A DNA stretch of 10,737 nt from Proteobacteria bacterium SG_bin9 (GTDB lineage: Bacteria; Pseudomonadota; Alphaproteobacteria; Rhizobiales; Xanthobacteraceae): contig LWDM01000012.1 of the NCBI GenBank assembly GCA_002083525.1, positions 143,407 through 154,143 of the forward strand, written 5' to 3'. Shown here one piece after another: positions 1 to 6,990 of the stretch (position 1 is the stretch's first letter; the number at the start of each line of letters is the position of its first letter). Made by a program: the position numbers and the translations under genes. Under the pieces are notes generated by a model. That model saw only the letters and a list, made by a program, of their open reading frames with translations. It was not told the origin of the DNA and did not search any database.

Positions 1-100
1 CGGCGTCGGCACCTGCGGCAAGGAAGGCCAGAGCGTGCCGGTCGGCGTGGGACAGCCCACGCTGCGGCTGGAGGGCCTGACCGTCGGCGGCACCGCCTGA
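1..100 (+). CDS. C-terminal end of an unidentified protein (partial)
   Basis: The frame starting at base 2 is open from the window edge to a TGA at 98-100 and gives 32 residues that begin GVGTCGKEGQ and end LTVGGTA. Almost every codon has G or C in the third position, as in the real genes nearby, so I take it as the tail of a genuine gene whose start lies outside the window. The segment is rich in Gly and Val with one Cys and looks like beta-strand/turn sequence. I do not recognise a family and assign no function. No terminator is visible between its stop codon and the downstream leader, so readthrough into the aro leader is possible. Confidence 0.6.
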   Translation, partial: GVGTCGKEGQSVPVGVGQPTLRLEGLTVGGTA

Positions 101-120
101 AGCGGATGCCTGCAGCAGCG

Positions 121-129
121 TGTTACATT
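121..129 (+). promoter_or_regulatory. Possible extended -10 promoter for the aro leader
   Basis: TGTTACATT reads as the extended -10 form TGn followed by TACATT, which matches TATAAT at 4 of 6 positions. It is the most AT-rich spot between the upstream stop codon and the leader ORF. No convincing -35 hexamer sits 16-19 bp upstream, which is tolerable for an extended -10 promoter. Transcription would begin near 136, about three bases before the leader ATG at 139, giving a nearly leaderless message. This is inferred from motif match only. Confidence 0.3.
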
Positions 130-138
130 GAATGCGCC

Positions 139-210
139 ATGAAGTACCTTTTTGCCTTCTTCTGCTTTGGGTTCTCAAACCGCACCGGCGGCGGAGAGGC
201 CAGCGCATAG
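139..210 (+). CDS. Phe-rich leader peptide of an aro attenuator
   Basis: A 23-codon ORF (ATG 139-141, TAG 208-210) encodes a peptide starting MKYLFAFFCFGF. It has five Phe codons (at 151, 157, 160, 166 and 172) and one Tyr codon (145) among residues 3-12. It lies 112 bp upstream of the DAHP synthase start and is followed by a strong terminator. This is the arrangement of ribosome-mediated attenuators such as pheL in enteric bacteria. A ribosome starved of Phe-tRNA would stall on the Phe run, whereas one reaching the TAG would cover the antiterminator strand. There is no clear Shine-Dalgarno before 139. An in-frame ATG at 106 would give a 34-residue version, so the start is not settled. An overlapping frame from ATG 132 is Leu-rich but runs without a stop through the terminator to 404, so it does not fit a leader peptide. 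The peptide presumably acts only by being translated. Confidence 0.75.
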   Translation: MKYLFAFFCFGFSNRTGGGEASA

Positions 211-247
211 ACAGACCGAAGCGCAGACCGAATCTCAGCACCGCCGG
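185..247 (+). promoter_or_regulatory. Antiterminator pairing of the Phe attenuator
   Basis: CCGGCGG at 185-191, inside the leader ORF just after the Phe codons, is the exact reverse complement of CCGCCGG at 241-247, the 5' arm of the terminator. The two pairings are therefore mutually exclusive. A second helix is possible between 196-201 (GAGGCC) and 247-252 (GGCCTC). A ribosome stalled at the last Phe codon (172-174) would cover to about 185 and leave 185-191 free to pair, allowing readthrough into the DAHP synthase gene. A ribosome at the stop codon would mask part of this strand. Footprint positions are estimated from general knowledge of attenuators. Confidence 0.65.
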
Positions 248-269
248 GCCTCCCCCGGCGGTTTTTTTT
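240..269 (+). terminator. Intrinsic terminator (attenuator) upstream of DAHP synthase
   Basis: CCGCCGGG (241-248) pairs perfectly with CCCGGCGG (254-261) around a 5-base loop, with an extra A-T pair (240-262), followed by eight consecutive T (262-269). It is the best intrinsic terminator in the window, yet it lies 52 bases before the start codon of the gene it precedes. That position argues for conditional termination rather than the end of the upstream gene. Confidence 0.85.
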
Positions 270-321
270 CGACCGCGCCGACGTCCAACACCCCTGATCG
301 ACACGCACCCTGGAGCCTTCC

Positions 322-1437
322 ATGCCTCACCAGAATGCCGCCTCCGAAGGCCGCTACGGCCTCATCGAGAAAACCAGCGAGACCGACAACCAGCGCATCC
401 GTGATGTCACGCCGCTGCCCCCGCCCGAGCACCTGATCCGCTTCTTTCCGATCCGCGGCACGGCGATCGAAACCCTGGTGGCCGACACACGGCAGCGCAT
501 CCGCCGGATCATGTCCGGCCAGGACGACCGGCTGCTGGTCATCGTCGGTCCGTGCTCGATCCACGACCCGGCCGCGGCACTCGACTATGCGCGCCGGCTC
601 AAGGAGCAGCGCGAGCGCCACGCAGACACGCTGGAGGTGGTGATGCGGGTCTACTTCGAGAAGCCACGCACCACCGTGGGCTGGAAAGGGCTCATCAACG
701 ACCCGTACCTCGACGAGAGCTACCGCATCGACGAGGGCCTACGCATCGCACGCCAGCTGCTGGTGGAGATCAACCGCCTGGGGATGCCGGCGGGCAGCGA
801 GTTCCTCGACGTGATCTCGCCGCAATACATCGGCGACCTGATCAGCTGGGGTGCGATCGGCGCGCGCACCACCGAAAGCCAGGTGCACCGGGAGTTGTCA
901 TCCGGGCTGTCGGCACCGATCGGCTTCAAGAACGGCACCGACGGCAACATCCGCATCGCCACCGACGCGATCCAGGCCGCCGCCCGTCCGCACCATTTCC
1001 TGAGCGTGCACAAGAATGGCCAGGTCGCTATCGTCGAAACCGCTGGCAACCCCGACTGCCACCTGATTCTGCGTGGCGGCAAGGCCCCCAACTACGACGC
1101 CGCGCACGTGGAGGCGGCCAGCAAGGACCTGGAGGCCGCCAAGCTGCCCGGCACGCTGATGGTCGATTGCTCGCACGCCAACAGCAGCAAGCAGCACGAC
1201 AAGCAGATCGACGTGGCACGCGACATCGCCGCCCAGTTGGCAGGCGGCAGCCGCCGCATCTTCGGCGTGATGGTCGAGAGCCATCTGAACGCCGGCGCCC
1301 AGAAGTTCAGCCCCGGCAAGGATGACCCGTCAAAGCTGGCCTACGGGCAGAGCATCACCGATGCCTGCATCGGCTGGGACGACACGCTGAAGGTGCTGGA
1401 CACCCTCGGCAGCGCGGTCAAGGCACGCCGCCGCTGA
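322..1437 (+). CDS. aroG: 3-deoxy-7-phosphoheptulonate (DAHP) synthase, class I (AroF/G/H type)
   Basis: Condenses phosphoenolpyruvate and erythrose 4-phosphate to DAHP, the first step of the shikimate pathway, in the cytosol. The 371-residue protein matches E. coli AroG-like enzymes over its whole length, about 20 residues longer than usual. Visible signatures are GPCSIHD (residues 77-82), YFEKPRTTVGWKGL (111-124), GARTTESQVHRELSSGLS (180-197), GFKNGTDGN (201-209), CSHANSSK (283-290), GVMVESHL (315-322) and SITDACIGW (344-352). By alignment with the family, the metal ligands are Cys78, His285, Glu319 and Asp347, and all are present. The ATG at 322 has GGAG six bases upstream. The attenuator in front implies control by Phe-tRNA supply. 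Which amino acid inhibits the enzyme allosterically cannot be decided by eye, so the symbol (aroG rather than aroF or aroH) is a choice by resemblance. Confidence 0.95.
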   Translation: MPHQNAASEGRYGLIEKTSETDNQRIRDVTPLPPPEHLIRFFPIRGTAIETLVADTRQRIRRIMSGQDDRLLVIVGPCSIHDPAAALDYARRLKEQRERHADTLEVVMRVYFEKPRTTVGWKGLINDPYLDESYRIDEGLRIARQLLVEINRLGMPAGSEFLDVISPQYIGDLISWGAIGARTTESQVHRELSSGLSAPIGFKNGTDGNIRIATDAIQAAARPHHFLSVHKNGQVAIVETAGNPDCHLILRGGKAPNYDAAHVEAASKDLEAAKLPGTLMVDCSHANSSKQHDKQIDVARDIAAQLAGGSRRIFGVMVESHLNAGAQKFSPGKDDPSKLAYGQSITDACIGWDDTLKVLDTLGSAVKARRR

Positions 1438-1442
1438 GCGTG

Positions 1443-1468
1443 GGGGGGCAGTTCTCTGCCGCCCCTTT
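1443..1468 (+). terminator. Probable terminator between convergent aro and adenosyltransferase genes
   Basis: In the 37-bp gap between the two convergent genes, GGGGGGCAG (1443-1451) pairs with CTGCCGCCCC (1456-1465) around a TTCT loop, with G1461 bulged. TTTGCCTCTTT follows on the + strand, a weak T tract. It best serves the DAHP synthase gene. On the - strand the hairpin is not followed by T residues, so termination of the opposite transcript is less certain. Confidence 0.55.
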
Positions 1469-1474
1469 GCCTCT

Positions 1475-2056
1475 TTATTCGGACCCGTCTTGCTGCGCGA
1501 GACGCTCGCTGTTCCAGTAGACGTCGTCGCCACCCAGGCCATCGAGGTTGGCCCGGTTGAGCACCCGGGCCAGCACGAACAGCAGATCGCTCAGCCGGTT
1601 CAGGTAGTGCCGCGGCTCGGCACGCACCGCTTCGCTCGCGGCCAACGCGACCACCGCTCGCTCGGCACGGCGCGCGATCGTGCGGGCCACATGCGCCAGC
1701 GCAGCGCTGCGCGTGCCGGCCGGCAAGATGAATTCCTTCAGGCGAGGCAACTGGTCGTTGTAATGCGCCAGCGCCTCGTCGAGCTGGATCACTGCCGCGG
1801 TCTTCAGCAATTCATAGCCCGGGATCGACAGCTCGCCGCCCAGGTTGAACAGCTCGTGCTGGATCACCACCAGCAGCTGGCGCACATCGCCCGGCAGGGG
1901 CTCGGCCAGCAGCACACCTAGCTGTGAGTTCAGTTCGTCGACGTCGCCCATGGCATGCACTCGCAGGCTGTCTTTCGAAACCCGGTTGCCATCGCCCAGG
2001 CCGGTGGTGCCGTCGTCGCCGGTGCGGGTGGCGATCTGAGTGAGTCGGTTGGACAT
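1475..2056 (-). CDS. Cob(I)yrinic acid a,c-diamide / cob(I)alamin adenosyltransferase, PduO type
   Basis: Transfers the 5'-deoxyadenosyl group of ATP to cob(I)alamin, making adenosylcobalamin. The 193-residue length is normal for PduO-type enzymes. Family signatures are the N-terminal ATP-binding segment TRTGDDGTTGLGDG (residues 10-23), DVDELNSQLG (38-47), the RRAERAVVAL helix (129-138) and YLNRLSDLLFVLAR (151-164). The open frame runs upstream to 2590, but similarity begins at MSNRLTQIATR, so I place the start at the ATG complementary to 2054-2056. Its Shine-Dalgarno is weak (AGCAGG about nine bases upstream). It lies 80 bp downstream of spoVR on the same strand with no clear terminator between, so it may be the last gene of the prkA operon. 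The stop is TAA. It is unrelated in fold to CobA/BtuR-type transferases. No cobalamin-dependent enzyme or cobalamin-synthesis gene is visible in the window. Confidence 0.92.
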   Translation of the reverse strand: MSNRLTQIATRTGDDGTTGLGDGNRVSKDSLRVHAMGDVDELNSQLGVLLAEPLPGDVRQLLVVIQHELFNLGGELSIPGYELLKTAAVIQLDEALAHYNDQLPRLKEFILPAGTRSAALAHVARTIARRAERAVVALAASEAVRAEPRHYLNRLSDLLFVLARVLNRANLDGLGGDDVYWNSERLAQQDGSE

Positions 2057-2136
2057 GGAGGTCAGCCTGCTTCGTGGGTGCGGCCGGCTCAGCGCCGGAT
2101 CGGGGCTGGATGATGCCCGAAGACCCGCACCAACGG

Positions 2137-3741
2137 TCAATTCTCCGGTGCGCTCACCGACCAGCGTTTGCTGATCTCGCCGTTGCCCTTGACGCTTTCG
2201 AGGTGCACGCCGAAACCCCACAACCGGGCCACGTGCTTCAGCACCTCGTGCGCGCTGTCGTTGAGCGGCCGGTCGTTGTGCTGCGTGTGACGCAGCGTCA
2301 GAGAGCGGTCGCCCCGCAGGTTGACGCTCCAGACCTGGATGTTGGGTTCGCGTTCGCCCAGGTCGTACTGGCGCGACAACGATTCGCGCAGGCGGCGATA
2401 ACCAGCTTCGTCGTGGATGGCTGCCACCTCGAGTTCCTTTTCCTTCTCGTCGTCGTGGATCGCGAACAGGCGGAAATCCCGCATCAGCTTGGGCGACAGG
2501 TACTGGCCGATGAAGCTCTCGTCCTTGAAGTTGCGCATCGCATGGTCGAGGGTTTCCAGCCAATCGCCGCCGGCAATCGCCGGGAACCACTGCCGATCTT
2601 CATCGGTCGGCGCCTCGCAGATGCGCTTGATGTCGGTGTACATCGCAAAGCCCAGCGCATAAGGGTTGATGCCGCTGTAGGCGCGATGGCCGACCGGGGG
2701 TTGATACACCACGTTGGTGTGCGACTTCAGCCATTCGATCATCACGCCGTCGCTGAGGTGGCCGCGGTCGTACATGGTGTTGAGCAGGTGGTGGTGCCAG
2801 AAGGTGGCCCAACCCTCGTTCATCACCTGGGTCTGGCGCTGCGGGTAGAAGTACTGCGCGATCTTGCGCACGATGCGCACCACCTCGCGCTGCCAGGGTT
2901 CGAGCAACGGTGCATTCTTCTCGATGAAGTACAGCAGGTTCTCCTGCGGCTCCTCCGGGAAGCGACGCACCTCGGCCTCTTCGGTGGTGGGTCCGGCCTT
3001 GCGCGGCAGCGTGCGCCACATCTCGTTGACCTGGCGCTGCGCGTAGGCCTCGCGGTCCTTGCGCGCGGCCAGCTCCTGCGCCAGGCTCTTGCGGCTGGGG
3101 CGGCGGTAGCGGTCAACGCCGTGGTTCATCAGCGCATGGCAGCTGTCGAGGAAGGTCTCCACCGCGTCGAGGCCATGCTGCTCCTCGCAGTCGGCGATGT
3201 AGTTCTTCGCATAGACGAGGTAATCGATGATCGACCCCGCGTCGGTCCACATGCGAAACAGGTAGTTGCCCTTGAAGAAACTGTTGTGGCCATAGGCGGC
3301 GTGGGCGATGACCAGCGCCTGCATCGCCATCGTGTTCTCCTCCATCAGATAGCTGATGCAGGGGTTGGAATTGATGACGATCTCGTAGGCCAGGCCCATG
3401 TGGCCGCGGCGGTAGTTCTTCTCGGTCGAGATGAACTCCTTGCCATAGCTCCAGTGGCGGTAGTTCACCGGCATGCCGACCGAGGCATACGCATCCATCA
3501 TCTGCTCGGCGGTGATGATCTCGAGCTGGTTCGGGTAGGTGTCCAGACCGAAGCTCTCGGCGGTCTCGCGGATCACGTCGTGGTAGCGATCGATCAGCTC
3601 GAACGACCAGTCGTTGGGCGAAGGCAGCGGCTCATGGCTGCGCGGCGGAACGATCAGGTCGGCAGCGCGGCGGCGCGCGCCACCGACGCGGTGCTCATGG
3701 CGGCGCTCGTCGCCCCAGGGTGGCGTGGTGGCCGTACTCAT
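2137..3741 (-). CDS. ycgB: SpoVR family protein (YcgB)
   Basis: A 534-residue member of the SpoVR/YcgB family. B. subtilis SpoVR is linked to spore cortex formation; in non-sporulating proteobacteria the protein is a stationary-phase/stress protein of unknown biochemistry. Conserved blocks recalled from E. coli YcgB are LDTYPNQLEIITAEQMMDAY (residues 66-85), GLAYEIVINSNPCISYLMEE (116-135), HAAYGHNSFFKGNYLFRMW (147-165), CHALMNHGVDRYRRP (201-215), QVMNEGWATFWHHHL (305-319), GINPYALGFAMY (357-368) and EPNIQVWSVNLRGDRSLTLR (465-484). The first 40 or so residues are Arg-rich and differ from YcgB. The start codon overlaps the yeaH stop as ATGA (3738-3741), with a purine-rich AAGGAAGG about nine bases upstream inside yeaH, so translation is probably coupled. 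No signal peptide or membrane segment is seen, so it is presumably cytosolic. Confidence 0.95.
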   Translation of the reverse strand: MSTATTPPWGDERRHEHRVGGARRRAADLIVPPRSHEPLPSPNDWSFELIDRYHDVIRETAESFGLDTYPNQLEIITAEQMMDAYASVGMPVNYRHWSYGKEFISTEKNYRRGHMGLAYEIVINSNPCISYLMEENTMAMQALVIAHAAYGHNSFFKGNYLFRMWTDAGSIIDYLVYAKNYIADCEEQHGLDAVETFLDSCHALMNHGVDRYRRPSRKSLAQELAARKDREAYAQRQVNEMWRTLPRKAGPTTEEAEVRRFPEEPQENLLYFIEKNAPLLEPWQREVVRIVRKIAQYFYPQRQTQVMNEGWATFWHHHLLNTMYDRGHLSDGVMIEWLKSHTNVVYQPPVGHRAYSGINPYALGFAMYTDIKRICEAPTDEDRQWFPAIAGGDWLETLDHAMRNFKDESFIGQYLSPKLMRDFRLFAIHDDEKEKELEVAAIHDEAGYRRLRESLSRQYDLGEREPNIQVWSVNLRGDRSLTLRHTQHNDRPLNDSAHEVLKHVARLWGFGVHLESVKGNGEISKRWSVSAPEN

Positions 3742-5012
3742 GAGGCAGCGCCTTCCTTCTTGAACAGGTCACGGAACACCGGGTAGATCTGCGATGCCTC
3801 GGTGGCCTTGCGCACCGCGAAGACCGGGCTCTCTTCCGACAGCGCGGCGTACTCGTCCCACAGGTTCTGCTCCTCTTCGGCCACCTGGACGTAGGCAAAG
3901 TAACGGCACAACGGCAGGATGCGGTTGGCCAGGATCTCGCGGCAGCGGCCGCTGTCGTGGTGCCAGTTGTCGCCGTCGCTGGCCTGCGCGCCGTAGATGT
4001 TCCATTCGGCTGTCGGGTAGCGGGCGCGGGCGATGTCGTCCATCAGCACCAGCGCGCTCGACACCACCGTGCCGCCGGTTTCGGTGGAGTGGAAGAAATT
4101 CTGCTCGTCGACCTCCTGCGCCTGGGTGTGGTGGCGGATGAAGACGATGTCGATCTTGTCGTAGTGGCGCGTCAGGAACAGGTACAGCAGGATGAAGAAG
4201 CGCTTGGCCAGGTCCTTGCGGGCCTCGTCCATCGAACCCGAGACGTCCATCAGGCAGAACATCACCGCCTTCGACGTCGGCATCGGCACGCGCACGCGGC
4301 TGCGGTAGCGCAGGTCGATCGGGTCGAGGTAGGGGATGCGCTTCAACCGTGCACGCAGCGTCTCCACTTCCAGCCGCAGAGGTGCGATCTCGGCCTCGTA
4401 GGGGTTCGGGTCGGGATGGCTGAGCAGGCGGTCCAGATGTGTCTCGAGCCGGTGCAGCTCGCGGCGAGGCTCGCTGCCGATCGCAATCCGGCGGCCGATC
4501 GCACCCCGCATCGACCGCACCACATGCAGGTTGCTGGGGTTGCCGTCGCTGCTGTAGCCGGCGCGGTGCGTCTTGAATTCAGGCGTCTCGGCCAGCGTGG
4601 TGCGGGCCAGGTTCGGCAAGGCCAGGTCGTCGAAGAAGACCTGCATGAACTCTTCCTTGGTGAGGTGGAAGACGAAGTCATCGTCGCCTTCACCGGAATC
4701 GCTCGCCTGCCCCCCGCCGCCACCACCGCCTTCCTTGGGTCGCGCAATGCGGTCGCCGCGCAGGTAATCCTGGTTGCCGGGATGCACCATGTCGCGCGTG
4801 CCCCCCTGGCCATGGCGGAACACCGGCTCGGAGATGTCGCGCTTGGGGATGTGGATGTCCTCGCCCTGCGCGAGGTCGCGGATGCTGCGGCCGTCGACCG
4901 CGCGCTTCACGGCTTCCCGGATCTGCTCCTTGTGGCGCCTCAGGAAACGCTCGCGGTTGCCGATCGACTTGTTCTTGCCCGCCAGTCGCCGGTCGATGAT
5001 CTGCTGGAACAT
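3738..5012 (-). CDS. yeaH: YeaH family protein (DUF444, von Willebrand A-like domain)
   Basis: A 424-residue DUF444 protein, close to the roughly 427 residues of E. coli YeaH. The N-terminal part (1-90) is basic. A Gly run at 95-101 and an acidic patch (about 104-112) form a likely flexible linker. The C-terminal half is a vWA-like domain with metal-site (MIDAS) elements: DVSGS (256-260), the Thr of GGTVVSS (315) and the Asp of QASDGDNW (346). MoxR-type AAA+ ATPases often work with a vWA partner, so a YeaG-YeaH complex is plausible by analogy, but this is inference. The start ATG (complement of 5010-5012) has a good AAAGGA site. It sits 27 bp downstream of prkA and overlaps spoVR by four bases, so the three are surely one transcript. 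Biochemical function is unknown. Confidence 0.94.
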   Translation of the reverse strand: MFQQIIDRRLAGKNKSIGNRERFLRRHKEQIREAVKRAVDGRSIRDLAQGEDIHIPKRDISEPVFRHGQGGTRDMVHPGNQDYLRGDRIARPKEGGGGGGGQASDSGEGDDDFVFHLTKEEFMQVFFDDLALPNLARTTLAETPEFKTHRAGYSSDGNPSNLHVVRSMRGAIGRRIAIGSEPRRELHRLETHLDRLLSHPDPNPYEAEIAPLRLEVETLRARLKRIPYLDPIDLRYRSRVRVPMPTSKAVMFCLMDVSGSMDEARKDLAKRFFILLYLFLTRHYDKIDIVFIRHHTQAQEVDEQNFFHSTETGGTVVSSALVLMDDIARARYPTAEWNIYGAQASDGDNWHHDSGRCREILANRILPLCRYFAYVQVAEEEQNLWDEYAALSEESPVFAVRKATEASQIYPVFRDLFKKEGAAS

Positions 5013-5039
5013 GAATTCCTTTCAGCGCGACAACGGACC

Positions 5040-6962
5040 TCAGCTCGACTTGCGCACGCGCAGGTACCACTCGCACAGCAGGCGAACCTGCTTGCTGGTG
5101 TAGCCCTTGGCGACCATGCGGGTGACGAAGTCCTCGTGCTTCTTGGCCTCGTCGGCGCTGGCCTTGGCGTTGAAGCTGATCACCGGCAGCAGTTCTTCGG
5201 TGTTGGAGAACATCTTCTTCTCGATCACCGTGCGCAGCTTCTCGTAGCTGGTCCACACCGGGTTGTTGCCGGCGTTGTTGGCCCGCGCACGCAGCACGAA
5301 GTTGACGATCTCGTTGCGGAAATCTTTCGGATTGCTGATGCCGGCCGGCTTCTCGATCTTCTCGAGCTCGGCGTTCAGCGAGCCGCGGTCGAACACCTCG
5401 CCGGTGTCGGTGTCGCGGTACTCGTGGTCCTGGATCCAGTAGTCGGCGTAGGTCACGTAGCGGTCGAAGATGTTCTGCCCGTATTCGGAGTAGCTCTCGA
5501 GGTAGGCCGTCTGGATTTCCTTGCCGATGAACTCGGCGTACTTGGTTGCCAGGTATTCCTTGATGAACGAGAGGTACTTCTGTTCGGTCTCGGCCGGGAA
5601 CTGCTCACGCTCGATCTGCTGCTCGAGCACGTACATCAGGTGCACCGGGTTGGCCGCGACCTCGGTGCTGTCGAAATTGAAGACCTTGGACAGGATCTTG
5701 AACGCGAAGCGCGTGCTGATGCCGCTCATGCCCTCGTCGACGCCGGCGTAATCGCGGTACTCCTGGAAGCTCTTGGCCCGCGGGTCGGTGTCCTTGAGGT
5801 TCTCGCCGTCGTAGACCAGCATCTTCGAGTACAGCGACGAGTTCTCGGGCTCCTTCAGCCGAGTGAGCACTGCGAACTGGCTCATCATCTTCAGCGTGCC
5901 GGGGGCGCAGGTGGCCTGCGCCAGCGACGAGCCCCGCAGCAGCTTCTCGTAGATCTTCACCTCTTCGGAAACGCGCAGGCAGTACGGCACCTTGACGATG
6001 TAGATGCGATCGAGGAAGGCCTCGTTGTTCTTGTTGTTGCGGAACGCCTTCCATTCGCTCTCGTTGCTGTGCGCCAGCACGACGCCGTCGAACGGGATGG
6101 CGCCAAAGCCCTCTGTGCCCTTGAAGTTGCCTTCCTGCGTGGCGGTGAGCAGCGGGTGCAGCACCTTGATCGGCGCCTTGAACATCTCGACGAATTCGAG
6201 CAGGCCCTGGTTGGCCAGGCACAGGCCACCGGAGAAGCTGTAGGCGTCGGGGTCGTCCTGCGCGTAGGTCTCGAGCTTGCGGATGTCGACCTTGCCGACC
6301 AGCGAGCTGATGTCCTGGTTGTTCTCGTCGCCCGGTTCGGTCTTGGCGATGCCGACCTGCTTGAGCACCGACGGGTAGCGCTTGACCACCTTGAACTTGC
6401 GGATGTCGCCGCCGTATTCCTCGAGCCGTTTGACCGCCCAGGGCGAGAGCACGCGCTGCAGGTAGCGACGAGGAATGCCGTATTCCTTCTCGAGGATCGG
6501 GCCGTCTTCGTTCGCATCGAACAGGCCCAGCGGAGACTCGTTCACTGGCGAGCCCTTGAGGGCGTAGAACGGCACCTCCTGCATCAGCTGTTTCAGCCGT
6601 TCGGCGATGCTGCTCTTGCCGCCACCCACCGGGCCGAGCAGATACAGGATCTGCTTCTTTTCTTCCAGGCCTTGTGCGGCATGGCGGAAGTAGCTGACGA
6701 CCTGCTCGATCGCGTCTTCCATGCCGTAGAACTCGGCGAACGCGGGGTAGATCTTGATGACCTTGTTGGCGAACAACCTCGACAGGCGCGGGTCGTTGCG
6801 GGTGTCCACCGTCTGCGGCTCGCCAATGGCCTGCAGCATGCGTTCTGCGGCGCTGGCATAGGCCACCCGGTTGCGCTTGCACTCGGCGAGGTACTCCTCG
6901 ATCGAGAGTTCCTCTTCGCGCGTGCGCTCGAACCGCGCAGCGAAATGACTGATCACGTCCAT
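5040..6962 (-). CDS. yeaG: PrkA/YeaG AAA+ serine protein kinase
   Basis: A 640-residue protein, nearly the length of E. coli YeaG (644). The N-terminal AAA_PrkA domain has a Walker A motif GPVGGGKS (residues 110-117). LCLANQGLLEFVEMFKA (247-263), GVVLAHSNESEW (293-304) and DRIYIVKVPYCLR (318-330) belong to the ATPase core. The C-terminal third (from about 400) is the PrkA C-terminal domain. The family is described as a serine protein kinase in B. subtilis and E. coli. For B. subtilis PrkA a Lon-like protease activity has also been reported, so the enzymatic role is debated. In E. coli yeaGH responds to stationary phase and nitrogen starvation. The start (complement of 6960-6962) has AGGAGA at good spacing. 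It is first of the operon prkA-yeaH-spoVR(-adenosyltransferase), with a long 5' UTR and a sigma-54 candidate upstream. Confidence 0.95.
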   Translation of the reverse strand: MDVISHFAARFERTREEELSIEEYLAECKRNRVAYASAAERMLQAIGEPQTVDTRNDPRLSRLFANKVIKIYPAFAEFYGMEDAIEQVVSYFRHAAQGLEEKKQILYLLGPVGGGKSSIAERLKQLMQEVPFYALKGSPVNESPLGLFDANEDGPILEKEYGIPRRYLQRVLSPWAVKRLEEYGGDIRKFKVVKRYPSVLKQVGIAKTEPGDENNQDISSLVGKVDIRKLETYAQDDPDAYSFSGGLCLANQGLLEFVEMFKAPIKVLHPLLTATQEGNFKGTEGFGAIPFDGVVLAHSNESEWKAFRNNKNNEAFLDRIYIVKVPYCLRVSEEVKIYEKLLRGSSLAQATCAPGTLKMMSQFAVLTRLKEPENSSLYSKMLVYDGENLKDTDPRAKSFQEYRDYAGVDEGMSGISTRFAFKILSKVFNFDSTEVAANPVHLMYVLEQQIEREQFPAETEQKYLSFIKEYLATKYAEFIGKEIQTAYLESYSEYGQNIFDRYVTYADYWIQDHEYRDTDTGEVFDRGSLNAELEKIEKPAGISNPKDFRNEIVNFVLRARANNAGNNPVWTSYEKLRTVIEKKMFSNTEELLPVISFNAKASADEAKKHEDFVTRMVAKGYTSKQVRLLCEWYLRVRKSS

Positions 6963-6990
6963 GTCGATCTCCTGTGGATGGAGGAGGCGA

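Noticed and set aside
132..404. Leu-rich open frame overlapping the leader peptide (a possible Leu leader)
   Set aside because: It reads through the terminator into the DAHP synthase gene without a stop, so it cannot place a ribosome as an attenuator needs. The Phe frame stops at 210 and precedes an aromatic-pathway gene.
2084..2098. Small hairpin CCGGC/GCCGG between spoVR and the adenosyltransferase gene
   Set aside because: Only five base pairs with no T tract on either strand. Such repeats are common by chance in GC-rich DNA.
2057..2590. Upstream extension of the adenosyltransferase frame to 2590
   Set aside because: It overlaps spoVR coding sequence in another frame and has no similarity to the family, which begins at MSNRLTQ.
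2074..3786. A 570-codon open frame on the + strand
   Set aside because: Antisense to spoVR, which matches its family along its whole length. The low-complexity product has no recognisable motif.
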